From: an uncultured Gemmatimonadota bacterium
Lineage (GTDB): Bacteria > Gemmatimonadota > Gemmatimonadetes > Gemmatimonadales > GWC2-71-9
DNA length: 35,446 nucleotides
NCBI GenBank assembly: GCA_946479805.1
Contig: CAMLHP010000004.1
Location: forward strand, 1-35,446
Direction of reading: 5' to 3'
This document shows, piece by piece, positions 16,037 to 23,030 of this stretch. Each line of letters begins with the position of its first letter. The first letter of the stretch is position 1. The notes under the pieces are model-generated. The model was not told the DNA's origin. It saw nothing but the letters and a program-made list of their open reading frames with translations, and did no database searches. A program made the position numbers and the translations under genes.

Positions 16037-16534
16037 TCAGAGCGGTGGCGGTCCGCCTCCCGATTCCGGCCAGCGGATGATCAGGAAGTAGGGCCCGAAG
16101 TCGGTATGGAGCTCGGTCGTATGATAGAGGCTGAAGTAGACCGAGACCTCGTCTCCTTCGTCCAGCCCCGAAATGGTTCCGGTGAACGCGCCGGTGCGCT
16201 CGAATTCGATGGGATCGTCAAGGGGCGCCCCAGCATTGTTCTTGGCCACCCGGACTTCGAAATCGGTGGCGGTGATGACTGTCTCGTTGCTGCCGCCCGG
16301 CCTCAGGAAACTCACGACGAACGGCGCGTTGCCGGTTTCGATCTCGGCGACCACCCCGCCGAAGCCACCAGCAACCTCTGTGGCTTCAAACTCATTGCCC
16401 TCGATCCGGACCACCATCCGCCCGACGTCCGGTTCCGTCCTGTTGGAGTTCTCGCTGGTGTTGCAGCCCGGTAATGTCAGGGCGATGGCAGCGATACCGG
16501 TCCACAGGCTTGCACGCGTTACATCCAGTCCCAT
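16037..16534 (-). CDS. HX4H lipoprotein B, paralog of lipoprotein A
   Basis: 165 residues from the ATG at 16534 (MGLDVTRASLWTGIAAIALT), chosen because it gives a lipoprotein signal with lipobox LPGC (Cys24). The upstream frame to 16630 lacks protein character. The mature part is beta-rich: GRMVVRIEGNEFEATEVAGG, then TVITATDFEVRVAKN, then LYHTTELHTDFGPYFLIIRW with the same HX4H-x3-GPY block as lipoprotein A. It ends in a Gly/Pro-rich tail. Product of a local duplication, since diverged to low identity outside the shared blocks. Role unknown; see lipoprotein A. Confidence 0.8.
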   Translation of the reverse strand: MGLDVTRASLWTGIAAIALTLPGCNTSENSNRTEPDVGRMVVRIEGNEFEATEVAGGFGGVVAEIETGNAPFVVSFLRPGGSNETVITATDFEVRVAKNNAGAPLDDPIEFERTGAFTGTISGLDEGDEVSVYFSLYHTTELHTDFGPYFLIIRWPESGGGPPPL

Positions 16535-16638
16535 CGATGGCTCCCGAGTTAATGCCTCACGCCCGCCTGGGCGCTTGGTTGAATCTACCTCGTGATTCGT
16601 CAGATGGGGACGGTTGCCGGGGCCCGGCATGCACCCGC

Positions 16639-18195
16639 TCAGGGCTGGCGGGGGGATCGCTTCCAGCCGGGCATGGGAGGGGCAATTGCGGTGCGGCGCA
16701 GCAGCTCGAGATGGGGGGCCAGCGCATCGGCCAGCTGGCGGGCCACGTCCTCGTCCGATCCGCCGAACATGCCCTCGCCCGAGGCAGTGAAAATGACCGC
16801 ACCGGAGACCCGTCCTGCCACCCGGAGCGGTACGATCATCCGGGTTCGCCCCCGCTCGTCCTCCAGCGCAGAGCGCCGCTCGCCCCGCAGGACCTGGCCC
16901 AGAGCGTTGTCGCCCAATGCCTGCTGGGGCAGGTCGGGAAGCGGGCGCCGCTCACCGGGAGAGAAGTGCGCCACCCTCAGCTCGTCCCCCAGCTTGAGGG
17001 CGAAGGTCATCTCCTCGAACCCCAGCATCCCCGCCGCTTCGGACTGGGCCCTCAGCGTGGCTTCCGCAGGATCCCTGGAGGAGGCCAGAGCCTCAACGAT
17101 CCGCGCTAGCCGGGAGGTGACGGTCCGCTGGCTGGCCACGTGGCTGCGCAGCACCTGCAGGTGCCCCGCAAGGAGGTAGGAGTCGAGCCGGGCCGCCACC
17201 GCGCCGCGCACCGACAGCAGCACATCGACGTCTTCCTCGACGTACTGCTGGTCGTGGCCGCTGCCAAGCATCAGGAGTCCGACCGTACGACCCGCCACCG
17301 ACAGTCTTGCGCCCATCGCTGACCGCATGGCGGGAGCGCCGGCCACCGGAGGGAACGCGACCGGCTCGCCCGGCAGGCCGTGGAGCAGAAATGAGTCGTT
17401 GGAGCCCAGCAGGCCGGCAATGTCCACCTGACCACGGTGAACCACCAGGTCCGGGTCACCCCAGAGCGAGCCACCGCCGTGCAATCCGATCCGGTACCAC
17501 TGGTCGAGGGTGGTGCCCGGCACCATGAGTTCCATCCGGTCGTGCGGCAGCAGTGGCTGCAGCGCGGTGCTCAGTCGTTCGCGCAGTTCGATCGGGCTTC
17601 CAGCCTCGACCGCGCTCCGGTTCACTTCGGCGTGCAACTCCAGCAGGTCGCGGTCGGAGCGGGGCGTCGGCGCGTCATTTCCCTCGCGCCAGCGACGGGC
17701 CAGCCGTGCAAGCGAGGGTGCCAGTGCGTCGGCAGCGAGCTGGGCGGCTGCGCGCTCGCGCGGGCCATGGAGACCCTCGCCCAGTGCTGCGAAGACAAGG
17801 AGCCCCGCGTCCACGCCGTTGAGCGACGCGGCCACGGCGGTGGTTGAGCGGTAGCCGGCGTTGCGAACGATCTCCTCGAGGAGGGCGAGTTGATGCCGGC
17901 TGACTTCCGGCGGCTCCGGCACCGCGAGGTGGTCGGCAGCCAACTCCTCGGGGCCCAGCAGCACCGACCCGCCGGAGACCGGATAAAGCCAGAAGCCGAA
18001 GAGGTCGTGTGGAATCTCGGGCGACAGCGTGGCCGAGATAGCCTGGTGCCAGGTGGAGCGGGTGACCGGGTCAGCGGGGTCTTCGCCTGCCGGAAGCAAT
18101 GGCACCAGCGGCCCCTCGCCCAGAGAGGGGAGGTGCTCGGGACGCTGTTCCGGCGGATTCGGGCCCATGGGGGAGCCAGAATCAGCATGGAACAT
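16639..18195 (-). CDS. Multi-GAF-domain protein without an output domain
   Basis: 518 residues, soluble. I read three GAF-like units: about 40-165 (HDLFGFWLYPVSGGSVLLGP ... GVDAGLLVFAALGEGLHGPR), about 185-335 (LLPHDRMELMVPGTTLDQWY ... AMGARLSVAGRTVGLLMLGS), and about 360-500 (FEEMTFALKLGDELRVAHFS ... TRMIVPLRVAGRVSGAVIFT). No kinase, GGDEF, HTH or phosphatase motif is visible. It may therefore be a ligand-sensing partner for another protein, such as the histidine kinase upstream of the TonB receptor (itself GAF-bearing). An ATG at 18168 is an alternative start. It is upstream of the two lipoprotein genes on the same strand. Two palindromes lie just upstream at 18217-18242. Confidence 0.75.
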   Translation of the reverse strand: MFHADSGSPMGPNPPEQRPEHLPSLGEGPLVPLLPAGEDPADPVTRSTWHQAISATLSPEIPHDLFGFWLYPVSGGSVLLGPEELAADHLAVPEPPEVSRHQLALLEEIVRNAGYRSTTAVAASLNGVDAGLLVFAALGEGLHGPRERAAAQLAADALAPSLARLARRWREGNDAPTPRSDRDLLELHAEVNRSAVEAGSPIELRERLSTALQPLLPHDRMELMVPGTTLDQWYRIGLHGGGSLWGDPDLVVHRGQVDIAGLLGSNDSFLLHGLPGEPVAFPPVAGAPAMRSAMGARLSVAGRTVGLLMLGSGHDQQYVEEDVDVLLSVRGAVAARLDSYLLAGHLQVLRSHVASQRTVTSRLARIVEALASSRDPAEATLRAQSEAAGMLGFEEMTFALKLGDELRVAHFSPGERRPLPDLPQQALGDNALGQVLRGERRSALEDERGRTRMIVPLRVAGRVSGAVIFTASGEGMFGGSDEDVARQLADALAPHLELLRRTAIAPPMPGWKRSPRQP

Positions 18196-18216
18196 GCCCG
18201 AGGCAGGAACGCTTCA

Positions 18217-18242
18217 TGACATGTCAAGGCATTGTGTCACAA
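18217..18242. promoter_or_regulatory. Paired palindromes between divergent genes
   Basis: TGACATGTCA (18217-18226) is a perfect 10-base palindrome. TTGTG-t-CACAA (18232-18242) is a perfect 11-base inverted repeat. They lie 5 bases apart in the divergent interval between the GAF protein (-) and the L,D-transpeptidase (+). The position fits operator sites; the cognate regulator is unknown. Confidence 0.5.
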
Positions 18243-18331
18243 CGGGTTACTTCAAGCGGAGAATCCCGGCTGGGGGACGCTGGTCAGCCCGGTCCCTCGC
18301 TTCGCGAGGCACGTGGTGGATGGCAAGAGTT

Positions 18332-18380
18332 GTTCTTGCTATTCTTCGTGCTCTTGGCCTCTTCGTGTCCAGTGCCTTGA
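18332..18380 (+). repeat. 'ttcgtg' intergenic repeat tract, copy 2
   Basis: A T-rich tract of degenerate units (TTGTTCTTGC, TATTCTTCGTG, CTCTTGGCC, TCTTCGTGTCCAGTGCC), related to the tracts at 7947-8038 and 30400-30452. It lies 30 bases before the L,D-transpeptidase start, so it is in its promoter or leader. Confidence 0.55.
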
Positions 18381-18409
18381 CTGGCCCCTCTTTTGCCTGT
18401 TGATCCTGC

Positions 18410-19087
18410 ATGAATGTTTCGATCCGTACTGTCGGGATGCTGCTGCTGCTGTTGACCGCCGTACCGCGCAGTTCCGCCATCGCAACCGTTACGCCCTTGA
18501 ACGTCGCATCTGTCGCCGACACCGTGGCAGATGATGACCTGTCCTCGCTCGAGGCCGCTACCCTGGCGGCGGGGATGGACCAGGAGCTACTGCACGAGGC
18601 GCTGGCAGCCCACGAGCTGGCGACACTGGAGGGAGAGACCACGAGCAAGCTGCTCACCGTGATCGACTACGGCCTTCCCTCCCGGACGCGCCGCCTGTGG
18701 GTCATCGACCTCGCCACCGATTCGGTCCTCGCGCGCGAACTGGTTGCACACGGCAAGAGCAGCGGCGGCGACATGGCCACCAGCTTCTCCAACCGCGTCG
18801 GCAGCAACCAGACGAGCCTCGGCGCATTCGTGACGGGGGCGACATACCACGGCCAGCACGGCCTCTCACTCCGGCTGCACGGCCTGGACGAGGGAGTCAA
18901 CGACGCGGCCTTCGACCGCGCCATTGTGATCCACGGAGCGGACTACGTGCGGGAAAGCATCGTGCCCCAGCTGGGACGCCTGGGCCGGAGCCTGGGGTGC
19001 CCCGCCCTTTCAACGGAAGCAGCGCCGCGGATCATCAAGCTGATCAAGGGGGGAACGACGGTTTACGCGGGACGAAGTGTGAGTTGA
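18410..19087 (+). CDS. L,D-transpeptidase catalytic-domain protein, secreted
   Basis: 225 residues with a Sec signal (TVGMLLLLLTAVPRSSA). The catalytic domain follows from about residue 80. VIDYGLPSRTRRLWVIDL matches the N-terminal strands of the 'murein L,D-transpeptidase catalytic domain' family. IVIHGADYV supplies the conserved His, and LGRSLGCPALS holds the nucleophile Cys197 in the S-x-G-C-P context. The family makes or edits 3-3 crosslinks in peptidoglycan or anchors proteins to it, in the periplasm. The last codons (RSVS) run into a 7-base tandem repeat which provides the TGA stop. Confidence 0.85.
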   Translation: MNVSIRTVGMLLLLLTAVPRSSAIATVTPLNVASVADTVADDDLSSLEAATLAAGMDQELLHEALAAHELATLEGETTSKLLTVIDYGLPSRTRRLWVIDLATDSVLARELVAHGKSSGGDMATSFSNRVGSNQTSLGAFVTGATYHGQHGLSLRLHGLDEGVNDAAFDRAIVIHGADYVRESIVPQLGRLGRSLGCPALSTEAAPRIIKLIKGGTTVYAGRSVS

Positions 19088-19155
19088 GAGTTGAGAGTCA
19101 AAAGTCAGGCATCGAGAGGCTCTCATCTCTCAACTCTTGACCCTCATCTCTCAAC
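19081..19155. repeat. 7-base repeats arranged as an inverted pair at a convergent junction
   Basis: Left arm: GAGTTGA GAGTTGA GAGTCAA AAGTCAG. Right arm: degenerate CTCTCATCTCTCAACTCTTGA and CCTCATCTCTCAAC. GAGTTGAGAG (19081-19090) pairs perfectly with CTCTCAACTC (19127-19136). The stops of the L,D-transpeptidase (19085-19087) and of the MFS gene (19144-19146, minus strand) both lie inside the repeat. It probably acts as a bidirectional terminator. Confidence 0.8.
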
Positions 19156-20652
19156 CCGCCTCATGTCTCGCTGCACCGTCCTCACCGCCAAGGCCACGAC
19201 CACTCCTCCCAGTATCCCCGCCGCCGGCAGGATGAGGATCGCGCGATCAATGCCGAACTTGTCTGACAGCGCTCCCACCAGCGGCAATGCCACGGCATCG
19301 CCCACGAGGTGTATGAAGAGCAGGTAGGCCCCCGCCACGGTGGCGCCGATGCGGGCCGGCACCACGTCGAAGATTGCCGCCGCGATCGGACCGTTGTAGA
19401 AGGTCAGGAAGAACACCGCCGCGGCGAAGACCGGCTTGAACATGTCGGCATCGCGCAGCGTCAGCAGCCAGAGCGCCAGCACTCCACCCACGATCATTCC
19501 CACCGAGATTGCGATGATGCGTCCCGCGTCGGTGCGGGCGCGCAGCCCGTCCGCGAAGAATCCGCCCGCCAGGGTGCCCAGGGCCCCGAACACGAGCAGC
19601 CGCCAGCCCAGCAGGTCCGATGCTGCAGCCGATGATATCGCGAGTTCCCGCGAGACGAACGTCGGCGCCCAGCCCACCAGGCCGTTCATGCCGAACGATA
19701 TCAATGCGCCGCCCACGAAGATGTAGACCAGCGTCGGGGTGCCAAGCACCATGCGAGCGGCACCCAGCATCTCCTCGAAGGCCGGCGTCATTCCGCCGCC
19801 AAACGGGGTCTCGTCGATCTGCCTCGCGCGGATCTGCCGGACCCACTGGATGATGTTGATGGCGAGTCCGGCAAGCGCCACTACCGAGAACGCTGCCGCG
19901 TCGATCCTGCTGTCGGCGCCGTACCGGAAATCGAGAACCGCAGCGACGGCCCCGCCCAGCACCAGCCCTGCCACAGTGGGGAAGAACTGCCTCAGAAGCG
20001 AGAGCCCCTGGTCCCGCATCTGCCTGAGGTGGGGCCGCACGGACACCGGGGCCAGCGCCCGGGTCGGGTCCTTCAGCCGGGCGGCAAGCATGGCGCACAC
20101 GAACCCGGGTGCTCCAACAACCATGAACGCAACCCGCCAGCCGTACGCATCGCCCAGTGTGCCGCCCAGCCAGATGCCCAGCCCACCACCTACTACCAGC
20201 CCGGCGGAGAGGATTCCCATGGCGACCGCCCGGCCCCGCTTCACGAAGTAGTCCGCCACCAGCGAGGCAGCCGCTGCACCGAAGGCCGCTTCTCCTATTC
20301 CCACGGCCGCGCGGCAGATGAAGAGCTGGCTGTAGTTCTCCACCAACCCGCTCAGCACCGTGAACAGGCTCCACAGCGCCACCCCGAATGCGATCACTGC
20401 CCGGCGCGACCGGAGGTCGCTCATCACCCCGAACGGCAGCGCAGCTATCGAGAACACCAGCACATACGCCGACCCCAGCCATCCCAGCTGGGCATCGCTC
20501 AGCGCGAGGTCGGCCTTGATAGGCTCGAACAACGCGAAGATGACGTTGCGGTCGAGGTAGTTGAGGAGGTTGATGAGCGTGAGCAGGCCCAGCGCATACC
20601 AGGCATACGCGCGGGTGGGTCGCTCAACCGGTGGAACTGCGGTGGCGGACAA
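19144..20652 (-). CDS. MFS transporter, spinster-like
   Basis: 502 residues with about twelve hydrophobic spans. The N-terminal signature LLNYLDRNVIFALFEPIKAD and the loop FGVMSDLRSRRAVIAFGVAL (motif A form G-x-x-S-D-x-x-x-R-R) match spinster-type and related MFS members of bacteria. These proteins carry organic anions or lysophospholipid-like molecules; the substrate cannot be set here. A central cytoplasmic stretch (RLKDPTRALAPVSVRPHLRQ) separates the halves, and extra hydrophobic segments after it (VAGLVLGGAVAAVLDF) make this longer than a minimal MFS. The stop lies inside the 7-base repeat of the convergent junction. Seven bases separate it from the LOG gene on the same strand. Confidence 0.9.
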   Translation of the reverse strand: MSATAVPPVERPTRAYAWYALGLLTLINLLNYLDRNVIFALFEPIKADLALSDAQLGWLGSAYVLVFSIAALPFGVMSDLRSRRAVIAFGVALWSLFTVLSGLVENYSQLFICRAAVGIGEAAFGAAAASLVADYFVKRGRAVAMGILSAGLVVGGGLGIWLGGTLGDAYGWRVAFMVVGAPGFVCAMLAARLKDPTRALAPVSVRPHLRQMRDQGLSLLRQFFPTVAGLVLGGAVAAVLDFRYGADSRIDAAAFSVVALAGLAINIIQWVRQIRARQIDETPFGGGMTPAFEEMLGAARMVLGTPTLVYIFVGGALISFGMNGLVGWAPTFVSRELAISSAAASDLLGWRLLVFGALGTLAGGFFADGLRARTDAGRIIAISVGMIVGGVLALWLLTLRDADMFKPVFAAAVFFLTFYNGPIAAAIFDVVPARIGATVAGAYLLFIHLVGDAVALPLVGALSDKFGIDRAILILPAAGILGGVVVALAVRTVQRDMRRVER

Positions 20653-20658
20653 GAGGTC

Positions 20659-21489
20659 CTAAAGGTCCATTGCGCTGCGGGGAAGGTCGGTGGCGCGACG
20701 TCGAGGATCCCCGGGATCATCATCCAGCGGACGCTCCTCGCGCGCCCTCATCACGATGGCTGCTGCCTCCTGGGGGTCGTCGGTGACCTTGAACAGCAGC
20801 ATGTCGGGCTCGCTGATCTTGCCTTCCTCCAGCACCCGCTGCTCGAGCCAGTCGACAAGTCCCTTCCAGTACTCCTTGCCGAACAGGATCACAGGGAAGT
20901 GCTTGATCTTGCCGGTCTGGATCAGCGTCAGTGACTCTGTCAGCTCATCGAGGGTGCCGAACCCACCGGGGAAGACGATGAACGCGGTCGAGTACTTCAC
21001 GAACATCATCTTGCGCACGAAAAAGAACCGGAAGTTGATGCTGCGCCTGACGTAGGCGTTGGTACCCTGCTCGAAGGGCAGCTCGATGTTGCAGCCTATC
21101 GAAAGCCCTCCCCCCTCCACCGCACCCCGATTGGCCGCCTCCATTATGCCGGGGCCGCCGCCAGTGATGATCGGAATGCCCTCGAGCGCCAGGAGCCGGG
21201 CCGTTTCGACAGCGGCCTGGTACTGGGGATCGGTGGGCGGGGTGCGCGCCGAGCCGAAGATCGAAACGCCGTCAATGACGTCGCCCAGGGCGTCGAACCC
21301 CTCGACGAATTCGCCCATGATCCGGAAAACCCGCCACGGATCGGTCTTGAGCAGCGCGTCCGGCCGGTACTTGGGCTGGGGGCTTTCCAGCAGGATCTCG
21401 TCCTCGGTGGGACGGGCGGCGTCCTCCCTCGGGTGCGGCGGTTCGGCCGTCGCGCGATAGGGACGTCCAGGATTCTTGGGATCAGCCAC
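20659..21489 (-). CDS. LOG-family (TIGR00730-type) Rossmann protein
   Basis: 276 residues. I start at the GTG at 21489 (VADPKNPGRPYRA), which overlaps the PLP-enzyme stop by GTGGCTGA; the longer frame to 21606 is antisense-like overlap. Core motifs: VSIFGSARTPPTDPQY, ITGGGPGIMEAANRGAVEGG and the family hallmark FIVFPGGFGTLDELTE, preceded by YVRRSINFRFFFVRK. LOG (LONELY GUY) enzymes remove ribose 5-phosphate from nucleotides; in many bacteria the substrate is plain AMP or related nucleotides rather than cytokinins. The Asp/Glu-rich C-terminal tail (REERPLDDDPGDPRRRA) is not part of the fold. It is co-transcribed with the PLP enzyme. Confidence 0.9.
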   Translation of the reverse strand: MADPKNPGRPYRATAEPPHPREDAARPTEDEILLESPQPKYRPDALLKTDPWRVFRIMGEFVEGFDALGDVIDGVSIFGSARTPPTDPQYQAAVETARLLALEGIPIITGGGPGIMEAANRGAVEGGGLSIGCNIELPFEQGTNAYVRRSINFRFFFVRKMMFVKYSTAFIVFPGGFGTLDELTESLTLIQTGKIKHFPVILFGKEYWKGLVDWLEQRVLEEGKISEPDMLLFKVTDDPQEAAAIVMRAREERPLDDDPGDPRRRATDLPRSAMDL

Positions 21490-22627
21490 GGGCAAGCAAC
21501 TGGATGAGGGCCCGATGGTCGTCGGGCACGTTATAGAACCAGGGCGACACCCGCACGTGGCCAGGTCGCGCGTCAGCGATGAACCCGGCACCTGCCAGCC
21601 GGGCAACGTCGGCCTTCGGATTGGCGCTCGGCAGCATCACGATGCCGGAACGCTCCGCGGCGGTCGGTGCCACCCTGGGCGTGATGCCAGCGGCGCGTGC
21701 AGTCTCGAGCAGGTCCTCGACCAGGGCGCTGGTGATCCGGCGCGCTTCTGCCGGACCGAGTTCTTCCAGCGCCTCGAGCCCGCCCAGCTGGGCATACACC
21801 GATGCTACCGCCGGCGTGCCCTGCTCGAACCGGCGGGCATCATCGTGCGGCTCGAAGTGACGGGTGTCGAACTTGAACTGGTCCCGATGGGCAAACCACC
21901 CCGTCGTCTGGGGAAAGAGATCGGGCGTCACGTGGGGCGCCGCATAGAGAAATGCGATCCCGCTCCCGCCCATCAGCCACTTGAGCCCGCCAGCGCAATA
22001 AAAATCCGCCTGCATGGCGGTCACGTCCACCGGCAACTGGCCCGCGCCCTGATAGCCATCGATGAAGCACAACGCTCCTCGCCGGTGCGCCAGCCCGGCG
22101 ATGGCCGCGGCATCCTGGATGGCCCCGGTGGCGAAGAAGACGTGACTGGTGGCGACCAGCGCGGTGCGATCGTCGATCGCGGACTCGAATGCCTCCAGCG
22201 GCACCCGCACTCCATCGGGACTTTCCAGCACCACTACTTCGACCCCACGCGGTGCCTTGGCCAGCCACTGATAAGCGATGGTGGGAAAGTCGAGCGCCGT
22301 CACCACCACCCGGTTCCGCTTGCTGTAGTCCAGTGACTCGGCGACGCTGGTGAGCGCCGACGAGACATGGGCGTGGAGCGCCACCGACCCCGCCGGCGCA
22401 CCAATCAGCCGGGCATAGCGGGCCCGAAGGTCGGCCAGCGCCGCCCACCAGATCTCGTACCACGCCGAGGCACCCATGGCCTGCCAGAGGTCGAGATATT
22501 CACCCACTCGCTCGCGCGCGCGGACGCTCAGCGCTCCCAGGGAGCAGCTGTTCAGATAGATGGCACGGTCAAAAATGGGGTATCGGTCGCGGAACACCCC
22601 AGCATCGGTGGGAGCTTGGACAGCCAT
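21482..22627 (-). CDS. Class-V PLP-dependent enzyme (aminotransferase / kynureninase-like)
   Basis: 381 residues, complete. The N-terminus IYLNSCSLGALSVRARERVG resembles the YLN-x-x-SLG opening shared by kynureninase and related class-V fold-type I enzymes. LCFIDGYQGAGQLPVDV carries the Asp that contacts the PLP ring nitrogen, and YCAGGLKWLMGGSGIAFLY carries the Schiff-base Lys. RFEQGTPAVASVYAQLGGLE is the usual dimer and phosphate-binding region. Activity could be aminotransfer, desulfuration or kynurenine cleavage. A tryptophan 2,3-dioxygenase 5 kb away on the other strand makes kynureninase worth testing, but no formamidase is obvious between. The stop overlaps the LOG start. Confidence 0.82.
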   Translation of the reverse strand: MAVQAPTDAGVFRDRYPIFDRAIYLNSCSLGALSVRARERVGEYLDLWQAMGASAWYEIWWAALADLRARYARLIGAPAGSVALHAHVSSALTSVAESLDYSKRNRVVVTALDFPTIAYQWLAKAPRGVEVVVLESPDGVRVPLEAFESAIDDRTALVATSHVFFATGAIQDAAAIAGLAHRRGALCFIDGYQGAGQLPVDVTAMQADFYCAGGLKWLMGGSGIAFLYAAPHVTPDLFPQTTGWFAHRDQFKFDTRHFEPHDDARRFEQGTPAVASVYAQLGGLEALEELGPAEARRITSALVEDLLETARAAGITPRVAPTAAERSGIVMLPSANPKADVARLAGAGFIADARPGHVRVSPWFYNVPDDHRALIQLLARG

Positions 22628-22674
22628 GGCGGAATATATGGGACTGGGGACCTGAGCGGGGTTAGTTTCAATCG

Positions 22675-22729
22675 AAGTCGCACGTCACGAGTCACGGGTC
22701 ACGAGACTTGCGACTCGCGACTCGAGACC
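22675..22729. repeat. 7-base repeat array in a divergent promoter region
   Basis: GTCACGA (22684-22690), GTCACGG (22691-22697), GTCACGA (22698-22704), then the opposite-sense units CGACTCG CGACTCG AGAC. CACGAGTC and GACTCG segments can pair. It lies between the PLP enzyme (-) and the small protein of 22746 (+), so unlike the others it occupies a shared promoter region. Confidence 0.8.
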
Positions 22730-22745
22730 GGACCCAGAGGCCTGG

Positions 22746-23030
22746 ATGCCCGACCAGCAGTGGCGCAAATACCCCGGCTCATGGAGCAGGCTCTCACTCC
22801 GCCTCTTTCTGCGCGGGCTGGGGGAGCCCCGGATGGCGCTCGACCTCGTCACCGCCGCGTGGGCCTTCAGGCGGCGCAACTGGTGGAAGCAGGCCCCTTT
22901 CCTGCCACTGCCCGACCGGACCTACCTCCGCTGGCGGATGTACACCGCATATGGTGACGAGCTGGCGGTTCCGCCGGTGGAAGACGTGATTCGCTTCGCC
23001 CGCTGGCGCAGGGACCTCCTTCGGCCATGA
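22746..23030 (+). CDS. Small basic Trp/Arg-rich protein coupled to NDH-2
   Basis: 94 residues, not recognised. It is strongly basic and aromatic (WSRLSLRLFLRGLG, WAFRRRNWWKQAPFLPLPDR, TYLRWRMYTAYGDELAVPP, VIRFARWRRDLLRP), with no signal peptide or clear membrane span. Amphipathic, Trp/Arg-rich helices suggest a peripheral membrane or nucleic-acid-binding role. The TGA overlaps the NDH-2 start (ATGA), so the two are made together; a small accessory subunit for the membrane-bound dehydrogenase is one possibility. The coding nature is supported by this coupling and by the absence of stops, but not by recognised homology. Confidence 0.68.
   Translation: MPDQQWRKYPGSWSRLSLRLFLRGLGEPRMALDLVTAAWAFRRRNWWKQAPFLPLPDRTYLRWRMYTAYGDELAVPPVEDVIRFARWRRDLLRP

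Noticed and set aside
19247..20482. 411-residue open frame overlapping the MFS gene in another minus frame
   Set aside because: The MFS frame has proper membrane spans; the other is Arg/Gly-rich noise.
21490..21606. Longer N-terminus for the LOG protein
   Set aside because: Overlaps the PLP-enzyme gene and is Cys/Pro/Ser-rich; the GTG at 21489 gives the normal length.
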